Assembly (NCBI GenBank): GCA_002307135.1 | Contig: DBTQ01000019.1 | Location: 1-49,598, forward strand | Direction of reading: 5' to 3' | DNA length: 49,598 bases | Source: Bacteroidetes bacterium UBA1312 | GTDB taxonomy: Bacteria; Bacteroidota; Bacteroidia; Chitinophagales; Chitinophagaceae | Shown here: in pieces, positions 17,255-26,614 of the stretch | How positions within the stretch are numbered: position 1 is the first letter of the stretch | Layout: the number at the start of each line of letters is the position of its first letter | The notes under the pieces: generated by a model | Told to the model about the DNA's origin: nothing | Seen by the model: the letters and a program-made list of their open reading frames with translations, nothing else | Databases searched by the model: none | Made by a program: the position numbers and the translations under genes

Positions 17255-18538
17255 ATGGTATTAAATAGAAAGTTGATTCCTGAGACACAAGACCCTGTTG
17301 CATTTGATTATAAACTACAGCCCATTAACCAATATAATCTTGATAATGGTATTGAGCTTTATTGGCTAAATGCAGGTGTTCAAAATGTAGTAGAAATAAA
17401 TTGGATTTTTCCGGCAGGACTATGGTATGAAGGTAAAAATGCAGTCGCTTCTGCAACGGCGGGATTATTAAAAAACGGGACACATACACATACTGCCCAG
17501 CAGCTGAATGAAGCATTGGAGTTTTATGGAGCTAGCCTCAAAACAAATGCTACTAATGATCATGCTTCAGTGACACTTCATGCGCTTAGTAAACATTTAC
17601 CTTTATTATTGCCAATTGTGCAAGATGTTCTTTGTAATGCAACTTTCCCTGAGGCAGAGTTGGCTTTACATAAACAAAATGCCATTCAGCGTTTATTAGT
17701 TAACCTGCGTGAGTGTGAATTTGTTGCCAATCAGCAAATTGATGCCGCATTATTTGGCACGATGCATCCGTATGGTCGTTTCTCTGAAAAGGAAAAAATT
17801 GAAGCTATCACACAAGAAGATCTTATTAACTTTTACAAAAAGAATTATAACCTTTCTGGTGTCAAAATTTTTATGGCTGGCAAGGTAAGTGAGCAAGATG
17901 TGCCATTAGTTAATAAAATATTTGGTAAAGAAATCTGTAATCCGATTAGCTCCGTTGAGCAGTCATTTCCATTGCCCGAGCAGAACGCGGCGAAAAAGCG
18001 CATTAGTAATGATGTAAATGGTGTACAGGGCGCTATAAGAATTGGCCGTAGATTTATAAAACGGACACATCCTGATTTTGCTGCAATGGTAGTGCTAAAT
18101 ACTATATTGGGTGGTTATTTTGGATCTCGGCTTATGAGTAATATTCGGGAAGAAAAAGGGTTTACTTATGGAATTTACAGTTCGATGAGTGCATTTACAC
18201 ACGATGCGTCTTTGATTATACATACTGAAGTAGGGAGCCATGTAATAGATGATGCAGTTAAGGAGATTTATATAGAACTGGAACGTTTGCGTAATGAATT
18301 AGTAAGCGACGAAGAATTATTATTGGTCAAGAATTATTTGCTCGGTAATATTCTTGGCGACCTCGATGGTCCGTTTTCCATTATGCAACGTTGGCGTTCA
18401 TTAATACTAAATGGTTTCACAGAAAACCGCTTTAATGAAAATATCAATGTCTATAAGAATATTAGCCCTGCTGAATTACAGGTATTGGCGCAGAAATATT
18501 TCGACAAGAATGATTTTACTGAAATCGTAGTGGTATAA
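17255..18538 (+). CDS. M16-family peptidase-like protein without zinc motif
   Basis: A 427-aa M16 (insulinase/processing-peptidase) protein. Two M16 lobes can be recognised: N-terminal YNLDNGIELYWLNAG and a C-terminal lobe with GSRLMSNIREEKGFTYGIYS. The HxxEH zinc site is missing; the position reads ASATAGLLKNGT. The Arg and Tyr of REEKGFTYGIYS, which complete the active site in heterodimeric M16 enzymes, are kept. It therefore looks like the non-zinc subunit, yet no zinc-bearing partner is adjacent. No signal peptide is seen. Confidence 0.85.
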   Translation: MVLNRKLIPETQDPVAFDYKLQPINQYNLDNGIELYWLNAGVQNVVEINWIFPAGLWYEGKNAVASATAGLLKNGTHTHTAQQLNEALEFYGASLKTNATNDHASVTLHALSKHLPLLLPIVQDVLCNATFPEAELALHKQNAIQRLLVNLRECEFVANQQIDAALFGTMHPYGRFSEKEKIEAITQEDLINFYKKNYNLSGVKIFMAGKVSEQDVPLVNKIFGKEICNPISSVEQSFPLPEQNAAKKRISNDVNGVQGAIRIGRRFIKRTHPDFAAMVVLNTILGGYFGSRLMSNIREEKGFTYGIYSSMSAFTHDASLIIHTEVGSHVIDDAVKEIYIELERLRNELVSDEELLLVKNYLLGNILGDLDGPFSIMQRWRSLILNGFTENRFNENINVYKNISPAELQVLAQKYFDKNDFTEIVVV

Positions 18539-18628
18539 GCTTCCGGACAATTTCATATCGTACAGTTGCATATCAGCGAAAGCAAATCTTATGCAATTAA
18601 AGTTTTAAAATGATATTATGAAAAATAT

Positions 18629-18658
18629 TTTGTTTTATAAATTTATTAACTACTTTTG
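18629..18658 (+). promoter_or_regulatory. Strong Bacteroidota promoter in front of a gene-free structured region
   Basis: TTTG (18629-18632), 18 bases, then TACTTTTG (18651-18658), an exact -7 box. The predicted start is near 18665. No open frame follows for 380 bases; the next sequence is a chain of RNA hairpins. Confidence 0.65.
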
Positions 18659-18664
18659 AGGCTG

Positions 18665-18940
18665 AAAGAAAAAAGAAAAAATAATACAGTATGCTCAGCA
18701 TACTAATACAATAAAAATATTATAGCGTTGCGCTATATACAATACTGCCAACTAAAGTTCGAAAATTAAGAGAGCAGTAAGTATAACAGCAAGACGCCTG
18801 CACTCTAAAGTAGTGTGGGTGTTTGCCCTACTTGCTCTCGAGGTCTTCGAACACCCAGTTGGCGAGTAGATAAGCAAACCCCACGCTACTTTTGCATTTA
18901 AAAGAGTAGTTGGGTATTATTCACGAATAAAACCAACGTA
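18665..18940 (+). ncRNA. Candidate structured non-coding RNA (6S-like rod or long leader)
   Basis: This lies in the 509-bp gap 18539-19047. Two small hairpins (18688-18704; 18721-18737) precede a long rod at 18743-18868. Its stems, from outside in, are 18747-18753/18857-18863, 18757-18763/18846-18852, 18770-18776/18833-18839, 18780-18783/18829-18832 and 18789-18803/18813-18826, with internal loops AAA/ACCC and AATTAA/GAGGTC and a 9-base loop. Downstream, GCAAACCCCACGCTAC (18874-18889) can pair with 18810-18826 instead, one bulge and one G-U aside. A further hairpin lies at 18909-18937. It may be 6S RNA, a riboswitch-like leader or a new RNA. The 3' end is unknown. Confidence 0.5.
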
Positions 18941-19047
18941 TATGAAACTCATCTCACCTTAGTACCTCGCTGCTGAACCATCACTGTTCAGATTGATCAT
19001 TCACAGCATTAATACCTCATTCTACATTTAAGCACAATGCCAGTCCC

Positions 19048-19344
19048 ATGACGAACAGTACGCTATACACCAACCTAGCCCATTTTAAAGCATTCAGAGG
19101 CATCTATATAGAATCATCGAACACGTACCATTTGTGCGATTTTTATTGCTCAGAAGAAGATAACGAACAAGGAATCTACCATGTTCATATTGAATTTCAC
19201 GACAAAGTAAAACAGGAATTTAATCTTCGGTTTACTTGTGTTAATGACATTTGGATTTATGATCATCTCGAAGGATTGGCAAAAGAACTCATCAAAGATT
19301 TGATTGAAGTCATTAAAGTACTGGAACAAAAGAGGATTAAATAA
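19048..19344 (+). CDS. Hypothetical 98-aa protein
   Basis: A small acidic/basic soluble protein with no signal peptide or membrane segment. It has a beta-rich first half (FRGIYIESSNTYHLCDFYC, IYHVHIEFHDKVKQEFNLRF) and an amphipathic C-terminal helix (GLAKELIKDLIEVIKVLEQK). I do not recognise it. It lies downstream of the structured RNA region, whose transcript could serve as its leader. The ATG at 19048 is the first good start; no clear ribosome binding site is visible. Confidence 0.5.
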   Translation: MTNSTLYTNLAHFKAFRGIYIESSNTYHLCDFYCSEEDNEQGIYHVHIEFHDKVKQEFNLRFTCVNDIWIYDHLEGLAKELIKDLIEVIKVLEQKRIK

Positions 19345-19632
19345 TACAATAATTACTCAAGCTTTAAAGAATTTATTTATTAAAATACATTTCGTTTTTT
19401 TGTAATTAACTAATTAAGTTTACCGAATCAATTAATAACTGAACATTATTGTTCTACGAAAATTTTATTAATCATTTAAAATTCGTTGAATAATTGAGCC
19501 TAAAATTCAGGTGTGTAGTTATTTTTTGTCGCCAATGTATTTATTCACTCTTAAATAGCTAATATGAACAAAAGCCCACCATTCCATATTGAACAGAAAA
19601 TATTATATTTACATAACGATTTATATCCACAG

Positions 19633-21198
19633 ATGAGAACGCTGATCTTATTAGCAAGCATTTTAATTTGCTGCTTCAATGCGCAAGCCCAGTTTCAGGA
19701 TGGCTTAGACCCAACCTTTGGCACTAAAGGAATTGCCACAAATGGCAGTGCTATAATGTATGATGATTGGGGGATATCAGATGCGGTGTTGCAGCCCGAC
19801 GGTAAAATCGTGGCCATAGCAGGCTATAAAATCGTGCGCTACAATAATGATGGTACTATCGACAATAGCTTTGGCAAAAGTGGTATATTCAATGATACTC
19901 TAAGAGATGATAATGATACACCTTTGGTATGGTTTAATAGTTATGCATTAAGCTCATTAGTGTTACAAACGGACGGTAAAATTATTGTTGTTGGCACTGC
20001 TGATGTAGTTCTTCCTTCTCGCCAAATAACGGTATTAATGTTCAGGCTAAAAACGAATGGAGTCATGGATAGTACTTTTGGCAAAAATGGTATGGTATGT
20101 AACAACATATTAGGTACTAATAGAGCCAATGGAATAGTACTCAGACCCGACGGCAAAATAATAGTATTAGGAGAAGAAAATTATGATTATTTCCAGATGT
20201 TGGTTCGCTATTTGCCCAATGGTGCCATAGACAGTAGTTTCGGTATCAATGGCAAAGTAGTCAATACGTTAGCTTCTATGAGTGGGCAAGGTGATATAGA
20301 ACTTATGTCCGATGGGCGCATTCTAACACTTTGTGGAGACTACAATGCTGCGCGTTACTTATCTAACGGTAGCCTGGACACTACATACAATCATACAGGT
20401 ATAGGATCAGTATTCCCTTCGGCAAGTTTTGCCCCTTATGGTACTGCTATGGCATTGTGTCCTGACGGTAAGGTATGGATTGCAGGTTATCCGCTATCAC
20501 ACGAACCTACTCCTTTCATGGTGGGTAGAATAAATATGGATGGCAGTGTTGATACCAGCTTTATGCATGTCGGTTACACCCAATATAATTGGGATACTTC
20601 TTGGAATAAAAGGGGCTATAACAAATGTTTGGATATACTATTACAGCCAGACAATAAGCTCATTTTAGGCGGTAAGGTAATGCATCCGATTACAGGCAGG
20701 GATAACTTCGCCCTACTACGTATAAAACCGGATGGGCTTATTGATAGTAGTTTTGGGGATAATGGCAGATTGCTTACCCAAATAAAAACAGATACAGCTA
20801 TTGATTTAGGCGGATATTTAAACAAGCTAATACTACAACCTGATAATAAGTTATTAGCATTGGGGGTATCATCCAATAAAACTGAATATGGTGCGTTAGC
20901 AACAATCGTTCGTTATAATGCTGATGGAAAAACGGCAATAGATGAAATACCCAAACCTTATCAGGGCACAGTAAGTATTTATCCCAATCCTGCCTATTCA
21001 TTACTTAGTATCCGCAATACGACCACCAGTAAAATAACGAGCATTTGCATTTACAATATGCAGGGCGCATTACAAAAGTGGATTTACAAACCAACCGGCA
21101 ATGAAATTAATATTAGCGAGCTACCCAATGCTTGCTATATCATTGTCATCTCTACTGAAAACACCCAATACAAAAACACATTAATCATCCAACACTAA
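19633..21198 (+). CDS. Secreted delta-60 repeat protein with T9SS sorting domain
   Basis: A 521-aa extracellular protein. The signal peptide is MRTLILLASILICCFNAQAQ, which decides the start at ATG 19633 over the TTG/ATG further upstream at 19564. The body is a series of delta-60 repeats, each of the type LQPDGKIVxxG...IVRYNNDGTIDNSFG; at least seven can be counted, probably a beta-propeller. The last 75 residues (SIYPNPAYSLLSIRNTT onward) are a type A T9SS sorting domain. The next T9SS gene starts 11 bp after its stop. Ligand or substrate unknown. Confidence 0.82.
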   Translation: MRTLILLASILICCFNAQAQFQDGLDPTFGTKGIATNGSAIMYDDWGISDAVLQPDGKIVAIAGYKIVRYNNDGTIDNSFGKSGIFNDTLRDDNDTPLVWFNSYALSSLVLQTDGKIIVVGTADVVLPSRQITVLMFRLKTNGVMDSTFGKNGMVCNNILGTNRANGIVLRPDGKIIVLGEENYDYFQMLVRYLPNGAIDSSFGINGKVVNTLASMSGQGDIELMSDGRILTLCGDYNAARYLSNGSLDTTYNHTGIGSVFPSASFAPYGTAMALCPDGKVWIAGYPLSHEPTPFMVGRINMDGSVDTSFMHVGYTQYNWDTSWNKRGYNKCLDILLQPDNKLILGGKVMHPITGRDNFALLRIKPDGLIDSSFGDNGRLLTQIKTDTAIDLGGYLNKLILQPDNKLLALGVSSNKTEYGALATIVRYNADGKTAIDEIPKPYQGTVSIYPNPAYSLLSIRNTTTSKITSICIYNMQGALQKWIYKPTGNEINISELPNACYIIVISTENTQYKNTLIIQH

Positions 21199-21209
21199 AA
21201 CAAAATTGA

Positions 21210-24200
21210 ATGAAAAAATATCTTTTATTATGCTGTTGCTTTCTGGCAATGGCTCAGATAAGCTACGCTCAATCTGACAGTATTCGGTTTCAAATAGTCA
21301 TTACTGATACTACTAAAATTAGTAGTATAGTACATAGTGGGGGGAGTACAACTCCTGTTTTTACAATCAGTTCATTGAACAGTATTGTTGCAGGTTATAA
21401 CATTACCGAATTTCAACAAGCCTACCCAAGTGCGCACTACCAGTATTTACGTAGTATTTATCATGTACGCTGCAATTCTCTAGCATTAGCAAGTGCACTG
21501 CATACAGCCAATCCCACGCTTTTCCCTGAATACAACATTATTACCCAGGGCCAGCCGCTTAGTACACGTTATACACCCAACGATTGGGGTATTGTATATG
21601 GCGGTCATGGTTACTTTGACTACATAAACGCACGCGAAGCATGGGCGGTTACCAAAGGAGACCCCAGTGTAGTCATTGGTCTAACTGATACCTATTTCGA
21701 TATGGGCTTCGATGAAATGTACACAAATGTTGCTCGTATATCTGGGAATGCAGTAATACCGAGTATCGACGCGGAGCATGGTACGGAAGTGGCGGGCATT
21801 GTGGGGGCTGCTACTGATAATGCAAAAGGTTTTCCCGGACTTGCATTTAACTGCCAGTTAGATTTATCTACAGACAGATCTACTGAAGGGATGCTACAAT
21901 TATCCGCTCATGGTACACGTATTATAAATGCCAGTTGGGCTGATGGAAACTCCCGTAATTTAACGCTAACACCCCATTTTTACGATCAGGATATATATAA
22001 TGATATTTATGAAAATGGCACATTAGCTTGTGCCGCAGCAGGTAATGGGCCTGGTACTAGTGCTGCTGCGTACTATTACGGATTTCCTGCTTCACTTGAC
22101 CATGTATTTTCAACTACAAATGTCTGTTGGAGTAATCCTGTTTCTACCCCTTTAGCGTTAAATTCAATAGGGGTGCATGAAAACTATGTAGGAGATACAG
22201 TGCATTGCTATCAACACAATACGCGGGTAGATATTTGCGCCCCGGCTGTGGGGGTTGGCGGCATTACCTTTAATCCTTCCGATCCTACGGACCACTATGC
22301 TTCGTCTCTTTGGGGTACATCTATTGCCAGCCCAATGACGGCTGCTGTTGCGGGGCTAGTACAATCGGCGTTGAAGCAAAGACATGGATTTGCGGATGCC
22401 AACTGGAGTCCTTATCAACTGGAATGGATATTGAAAGTGACAGCAGACGCTAGTATCCTGAGCAAAACAGAGAACTTAAGATATGCAGGTAGATTGGGCG
22501 CAGGAGTATTGAATGCAGAGGCAGCTGTTGAAAAAGCTATCGATCCAAGCTTCGATCCTAACAATGCTGCAACTCAAACCATGTACATTAAGGGTATTGA
22601 CATCAATACAGTATGTGCTCCTGGTTTTAGTAGTAATGGTGTAAAACCTCAGCTTAAACCCATTATTGTAAATGGTACACCACCTTATCAATATGTTTGG
22701 GAACAAGTGCCTTGGAGAAATTTTGCTACCCTCGATAATGAACATATTGAGCAACCAACAGTAATGACTAGTTGGGATAGTAATATAGTGTACTTCCGAC
22801 TTACGGTATATGATAACTCTCCAATAGCCCAACAAGTGGCCATGAAAACGTTTAAAATACAACTAATCACCAGCGGGTACGACTTAGCCATGCAGGATAG
22901 TTACATGGACATGTTGAACGAGCCTAACGACCAGCGCATATTTGATAACAGAAATTGGGATACCTGGACCAGTCCAGATCTTTGGAACAGACAAAATCTT
23001 GATGGAGGAATAGAACATCAAAATCCTGAATACTTTATCAGCAATCCTAACTACGCGTATATTAGGGTTCGCAATATTGGTTGTGCTTCCAATCCAGGAG
23101 ATAGACATTTGCGCGTTTACTGGAGTAAAGGTTCAACAGGCGAAAACTGGGATGCGGATTGGAAAACTACAGATGTTGCAGCTCAAGTAGGGCACCCACC
23201 ACTTCCGGGTGGTAGGGAAATAACTACCGGATCAGGTATCACAATACCTGTCTTACAACCAGGGGACAACACGGTTATCAGCCAAGCATGGTATCCACCA
23301 AAACCTCAGGACTATGCAGGTACTCCACCACCTAATAGTTTTGATCTTTGCCTATTAGCGCGTATTGAAGAACCTTTTTATGTAACAGGTTCTGTTTATC
23401 ACACTTTTGGTATGAATATCCCGGAAATATATGGTACAGGTGTAGGCGTCAATGTCCGCAACAACAATAATATTGCCACTCGAAATATGGTATTGACCAA
23501 TTTGAATCTTTTTGACAGAAGAACAGATACCCGTCAACTCATCATTGCCAATGGCAATAATGTAACCAGCGTATTCAACTTCGATTTTGGTTCTGACCGA
23601 TCTATCTTTCGCCATTTTGCTGGAGACTTTTCGAGTCTGGGTCATGTAACCCTGCATTTGGGCAGCCTCTACGACCGTTGGGTAGCCGGAGGGTCACAAG
23701 GCGTAGTAGCCAGCAGCGATGCACAAAATAAAACAGTAACTTTCAATGGCGCAAAAACGCTGCAATTGAATGGCTTGTCATTGGCCGCTAATGAACGTTT
23801 TACTATCAATGTAGAATTTGTATTGGATAGCAATGCGGTGATCAATGACACCTCTAAGCATGTATTTTTTGCACGCCAATTCGACCAAAGCAATGTGGAT
23901 GAACCTTACGGAGCAATGAACTATCAGGTAACGGTAAACCCAAGCACACCTATTATACCCAGTACCAGTCGTTTGATGAGCAATGACAGTACAAGTGTAA
24001 ATGGTTCTTATAAATTATCACCAAACCCTACGTCTAACTTTGTAGCGGTAAGCTATACAGGCGGCGATACCAATCCTGTTGACATAGTGGTTACAGATAT
24101 GACGGGCAAAAAAGTATGGACAGAGCAATACCAATTTGGTGCAGGCACAGCACACAATATTAATTTGTCCCGCTTCCCTACAGGTGTGTATTTAATCAAT

Positions 24201-24251
24201 ATCACCAATACAGCCGGTAAAACGGAAGTATATAAAGTAGTGAAAGAATAA
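21210..24251 (+). CDS. Secreted S8 subtilisin-like serine protease with T9SS sorting domain
   Basis: A 1013-aa multidomain exported protease. A signal peptide (MKKYLLLCCCFLAMAQISYAQ without the last residue) is followed by a propeptide-like region. The subtilase domain, about residues 110-430, has the triad D160 (GLTDTYFD), H190 (HGTEVAGIVGA) and S371 (GTSIASPMTAAVAGL). A linker with an Ig-like segment (NGTPPYQYVWEQVPW) and about 400 residues of beta-rich sequence follow. It ends with a type A sorting domain (LSPNPTSNFVAVSY ... GKTEVYKVVKE). The DTG motif reads DTY, slightly divergent. It is coupled to the preceding delta-60 gene. Confidence 0.86.
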   Translation: MKKYLLLCCCFLAMAQISYAQSDSIRFQIVITDTTKISSIVHSGGSTTPVFTISSLNSIVAGYNITEFQQAYPSAHYQYLRSIYHVRCNSLALASALHTANPTLFPEYNIITQGQPLSTRYTPNDWGIVYGGHGYFDYINAREAWAVTKGDPSVVIGLTDTYFDMGFDEMYTNVARISGNAVIPSIDAEHGTEVAGIVGAATDNAKGFPGLAFNCQLDLSTDRSTEGMLQLSAHGTRIINASWADGNSRNLTLTPHFYDQDIYNDIYENGTLACAAAGNGPGTSAAAYYYGFPASLDHVFSTTNVCWSNPVSTPLALNSIGVHENYVGDTVHCYQHNTRVDICAPAVGVGGITFNPSDPTDHYASSLWGTSIASPMTAAVAGLVQSALKQRHGFADANWSPYQLEWILKVTADASILSKTENLRYAGRLGAGVLNAEAAVEKAIDPSFDPNNAATQTMYIKGIDINTVCAPGFSSNGVKPQLKPIIVNGTPPYQYVWEQVPWRNFATLDNEHIEQPTVMTSWDSNIVYFRLTVYDNSPIAQQVAMKTFKIQLITSGYDLAMQDSYMDMLNEPNDQRIFDNRNWDTWTSPDLWNRQNLDGGIEHQNPEYFISNPNYAYIRVRNIGCASNPGDRHLRVYWSKGSTGENWDADWKTTDVAAQVGHPPLPGGREITTGSGITIPVLQPGDNTVISQAWYPPKPQDYAGTPPPNSFDLCLLARIEEPFYVTGSVYHTFGMNIPEIYGTGVGVNVRNNNNIATRNMVLTNLNLFDRRTDTRQLIIANGNNVTSVFNFDFGSDRSIFRHFAGDFSSLGHVTLHLGSLYDRWVAGGSQGVVASSDAQNKTVTFNGAKTLQLNGLSLAANERFTINVEFVLDSNAVINDTSKHVFFARQFDQSNVDEPYGAMNYQVTVNPSTPIIPSTSRLMSNDSTSVNGSYKLSPNPTSNFVAVSYTGGDTNPVDIVVTDMTGKKVWTEQYQFGAGTAHNINLSRFPTGVYLINITNTAGKTEVYKVVKE

Positions 24252-24273
24252 ACGATTGAATAGGTAATACCAA

Positions 24274-24310
24274 GATCAGCCCTTCCGATATCGGAAAGGC
24301 TGATCCTTTT
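24274..24310 (+). terminator. Terminator of the subtilase gene
   Basis: GATCAGCC-CTTCCGAT and ATCGGAA-AGGCTGATC form a 16-bp stem with one mismatch, followed by CCTTTT. It lies 23 bp past the stop. Confidence 0.75.
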
Positions 24311-24353
24311 GCGGTGCTTCGTTTAGCTGTCTTTATAAAGAACGGCTGCGGCA

Positions 24354-24497
24354 TAACGCTAAAAAGTCTTGGTTATTTACATATTCTAATTTACTTTTAT
24401 GTCGTTGTGAAGTTTATTTACAATAATTAAAAAAAAGAACTCCTCCAATGTCTAGGCGACTGCTGCATGCAACAAAAAATAGTTGTTTGATATTTTC
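24354..24497. repeat. 144-bp direct repeat, copy 1
   Basis: This segment recurs at 26615-26758 with only two differences (24477 and 24482). It holds about 94 bp of AT-rich upstream sequence plus the first codons of a signal-peptide ORF. It lies in the 446-bp gap 24252-24697, the rest of which contains no gene I can recognise. Confidence 0.95.
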
Positions 24498-24519
24498 AAC
24501 TGCTAGGACTTTTAATTAA
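24448..24519 (+). pseudogene. Truncated start of a secreted protein (23 codons), remnant 1
   Basis: ATG 24448 opens MSRRLLHATKNSCLIFS, nearly identical to the start of the ORF at 26709, then runs into six unrelated residues and TAA. It is the signal-peptide end of a lost gene. The homologous sequence stops at 24497. Confidence 0.65.
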
Positions 24520-24697
24520 CCGGCATCGTTGGGGTGGCCAAGAAATAGATCCTGATAGGAAGGGGCAGTAAAGGCTAACATCCTTGAGATTCACACGGAG
24601 CGAAGTAATCTTCTTATTCGTACCTACTATGCAATGGTTTGGTATGTTTCAATATTAAAAAATATTTAATCTCTTAGTGTCAACTTAAATTCTTTTT

Positions 24698-26539
24698 ATG
24701 AAAAATATATTGATTGTATTAATGACACTACTTTCTTCATATACCTATGCTAATGAGGAGACTTATAAAAAAATGATAACTATCAATAAATGTTGGCTAG
24801 AGCAGAAAGGTCTTTCACCGAGCGCACTTCCGAGTTATAAACAGCTTAGTGAAAAAGAATGGATACGGGTGGATCTTTCATTAGTAGAGGCTGCATTGAG
24901 GCGTAGGTGTGACAAAGGACTTAATGCTAGGCAGCGGCAAAATCGCTTACACTGTTTAGATATATTGCATCGTTATTGGCAAGAAGGGAATTTTCCAATA
25001 AATGAAGATTACAGCTTTCGTACGCCTATTTTTATTGACAAGCACGATAATTTTTGTGCGGTAGGGTATCTTTTAAAAGCAACGGGTCATGAACACATTT
25101 CACGTATGATTGCTGCCAATATGAACCTAGCTTATGTACGTGAGTTGCACTATACGGAATTGATTACATGGGCAAATGAAAACGGATTGACGGTTGATGA
25201 ATTGGCCTGGATTCAACCGGGATATCCACCGGGAGGTGCCTGTAGCAATATTGGAGGTGGTGTTGACGGAAGCGTGAATGAATTGTTTGTGGATACAGCT
25301 AAGCAACGGATGTATGTAGGTGGAAGTTTCTATCAGGTGGATAAAACTATTGTAGCGAATAACATTGCTTATGTAACAGAAGCTGCTGGCATATATACGT
25401 GGCATAATTTGGGTATGGGTGTCAATGGTACAGTAAATGCGGTTGCAAAACATGATGGTAAGCTATTTGTTGCGGGGTCATTTAGCGCGGCAGGAGGTAC
25501 TCCTGTTGATAATGTGGCTTACTGGGATGATAGTTTCTGGCATAGTGCCGGCTGTATTGATGGAAGCATCAATGATTTACTAGAATTTGAAGGCAAGCTT
25601 TATGCAGCAGGAAATTTTAAAAGCTGTGGTGCTGACGCAGGCAAAAATTTTGCCCGATGGGATGATACTGTATGGACCACTATTGCCGGATTGGAAGGGC
25701 ATATCAATACAATGGAAGTAGTAGGAAATTCCATTGCACTGGGTGGCGCTTTCAATTATGATACTTCAAAAAATGTCAATGCTATCCGATGGAATACAAG
25801 TACCTCCTTTCAAAATTTTGACAATAAAGTCAGTAATGAAGTAATGGATTTTGAACTTTATCAGGATACACTTTACTTAGCATGTAAGAAGACTAGTGTT
25901 TTGGATTCCAATTATCTTTTTTCAAAATTAAGTGATAATATCTGGGAACCTGGATTTGATGAGGATATATTAAGGTTTGGTAGGTTTAACGTATCACATG
26001 ATACGTTGGCATTTCGAACACTATGCAGTGAATCCTCCTCGATGGATATTGGTGGGCATTTTTCTTATTGGCCTTTCTTAGGCACTGGTGCCAACAATCT
26101 TTATCGCCCTTCCTTTTGGGTGGATAGTACTGTAAACAAGATGGTTTTGTTTAAAAATCAACTTATTCTTGGAGGTGCTTTTAAAAAAGGTAGCGTATCA
26201 ACAGATCATGGACTTTCGATGAGTTACATTGATGTAAATGGAATTGCCAGACGACTCTACCGAACTGAGAGTATTCCGGCTGTTACACAAGAGTCCAATA
26301 CATTGTATATTTACCCTAATCCAGGTAGCAGTGAATTTAATATCTTAGGTATAGATAAGAATCAGGATCTAGAGTATGTTTTTCTATACAGTATAGATAA
26401 TAAGCAGTTAAAAAAATGGGATAAACCTAAATTGCAAACTCGATTTGCAATTGATGATCTGGAAGAAGGTATCTATATTATTTATGTCATTGGCAGCAAT
26501 CAAAGCCGGCAGACATATAAATTAATAGTTCATCGCTAA
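24698..26539 (+). CDS. Secreted 613-aa protein with conserved N-terminal domain, propeller-like repeats and T9SS domain
   Basis: The signal peptide is MKNILIVLMTLLSSYTYA. Residues 20-185 form a domain with paired Cys (RLHCLDILHRYW, DNFCAVGYLLKATGHEH) and the block LITWANENGLTVDELAWIQP, a combination I associate with Bacteroidota surface proteins of unknown role. Residues 190-500 hold repeats with G-G-x-F blades (VYVGGSF-like, AAGNFKSCG, ALGGAFNYD), likely a beta-propeller. The end (LYIYPNPGSSEFNILG onward) is a type A sorting domain. The gene sits between two copies of the 144-bp direct repeat. Confidence 0.75.
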   Translation: MKNILIVLMTLLSSYTYANEETYKKMITINKCWLEQKGLSPSALPSYKQLSEKEWIRVDLSLVEAALRRRCDKGLNARQRQNRLHCLDILHRYWQEGNFPINEDYSFRTPIFIDKHDNFCAVGYLLKATGHEHISRMIAANMNLAYVRELHYTELITWANENGLTVDELAWIQPGYPPGGACSNIGGGVDGSVNELFVDTAKQRMYVGGSFYQVDKTIVANNIAYVTEAAGIYTWHNLGMGVNGTVNAVAKHDGKLFVAGSFSAAGGTPVDNVAYWDDSFWHSAGCIDGSINDLLEFEGKLYAAGNFKSCGADAGKNFARWDDTVWTTIAGLEGHINTMEVVGNSIALGGAFNYDTSKNVNAIRWNTSTSFQNFDNKVSNEVMDFELYQDTLYLACKKTSVLDSNYLFSKLSDNIWEPGFDEDILRFGRFNVSHDTLAFRTLCSESSSMDIGGHFSYWPFLGTGANNLYRPSFWVDSTVNKMVLFKNQLILGGAFKKGSVSTDHGLSMSYIDVNGIARRLYRTESIPAVTQESNTLYIYPNPGSSEFNILGIDKNQDLEYVFLYSIDNKQLKKWDKPKLQTRFAIDDLEEGIYIIYVIGSNQSRQTYKLIVHR

Positions 26540-26614
26540 AATATTGCTTTTGATGAAATACTGCCTTTTATAGTAGTTATTCTATGCAGTGTTATGAAAG
26601 ATAAGGAAGCTTGC

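Noticed and set aside
18665..18940. tmRNA, RNase P RNA or SRP RNA
   Set aside because: The signature segments of each (tRNA-like ends and tag ORF; the conserved P-RNA core; the GGAAG-type SRP loop) are absent.
22476..22862. 128-aa minus-strand ORF inside the subtilase gene
   Set aside because: Antisense shadow; the plus-strand frame is continuous and has all catalytic residues.
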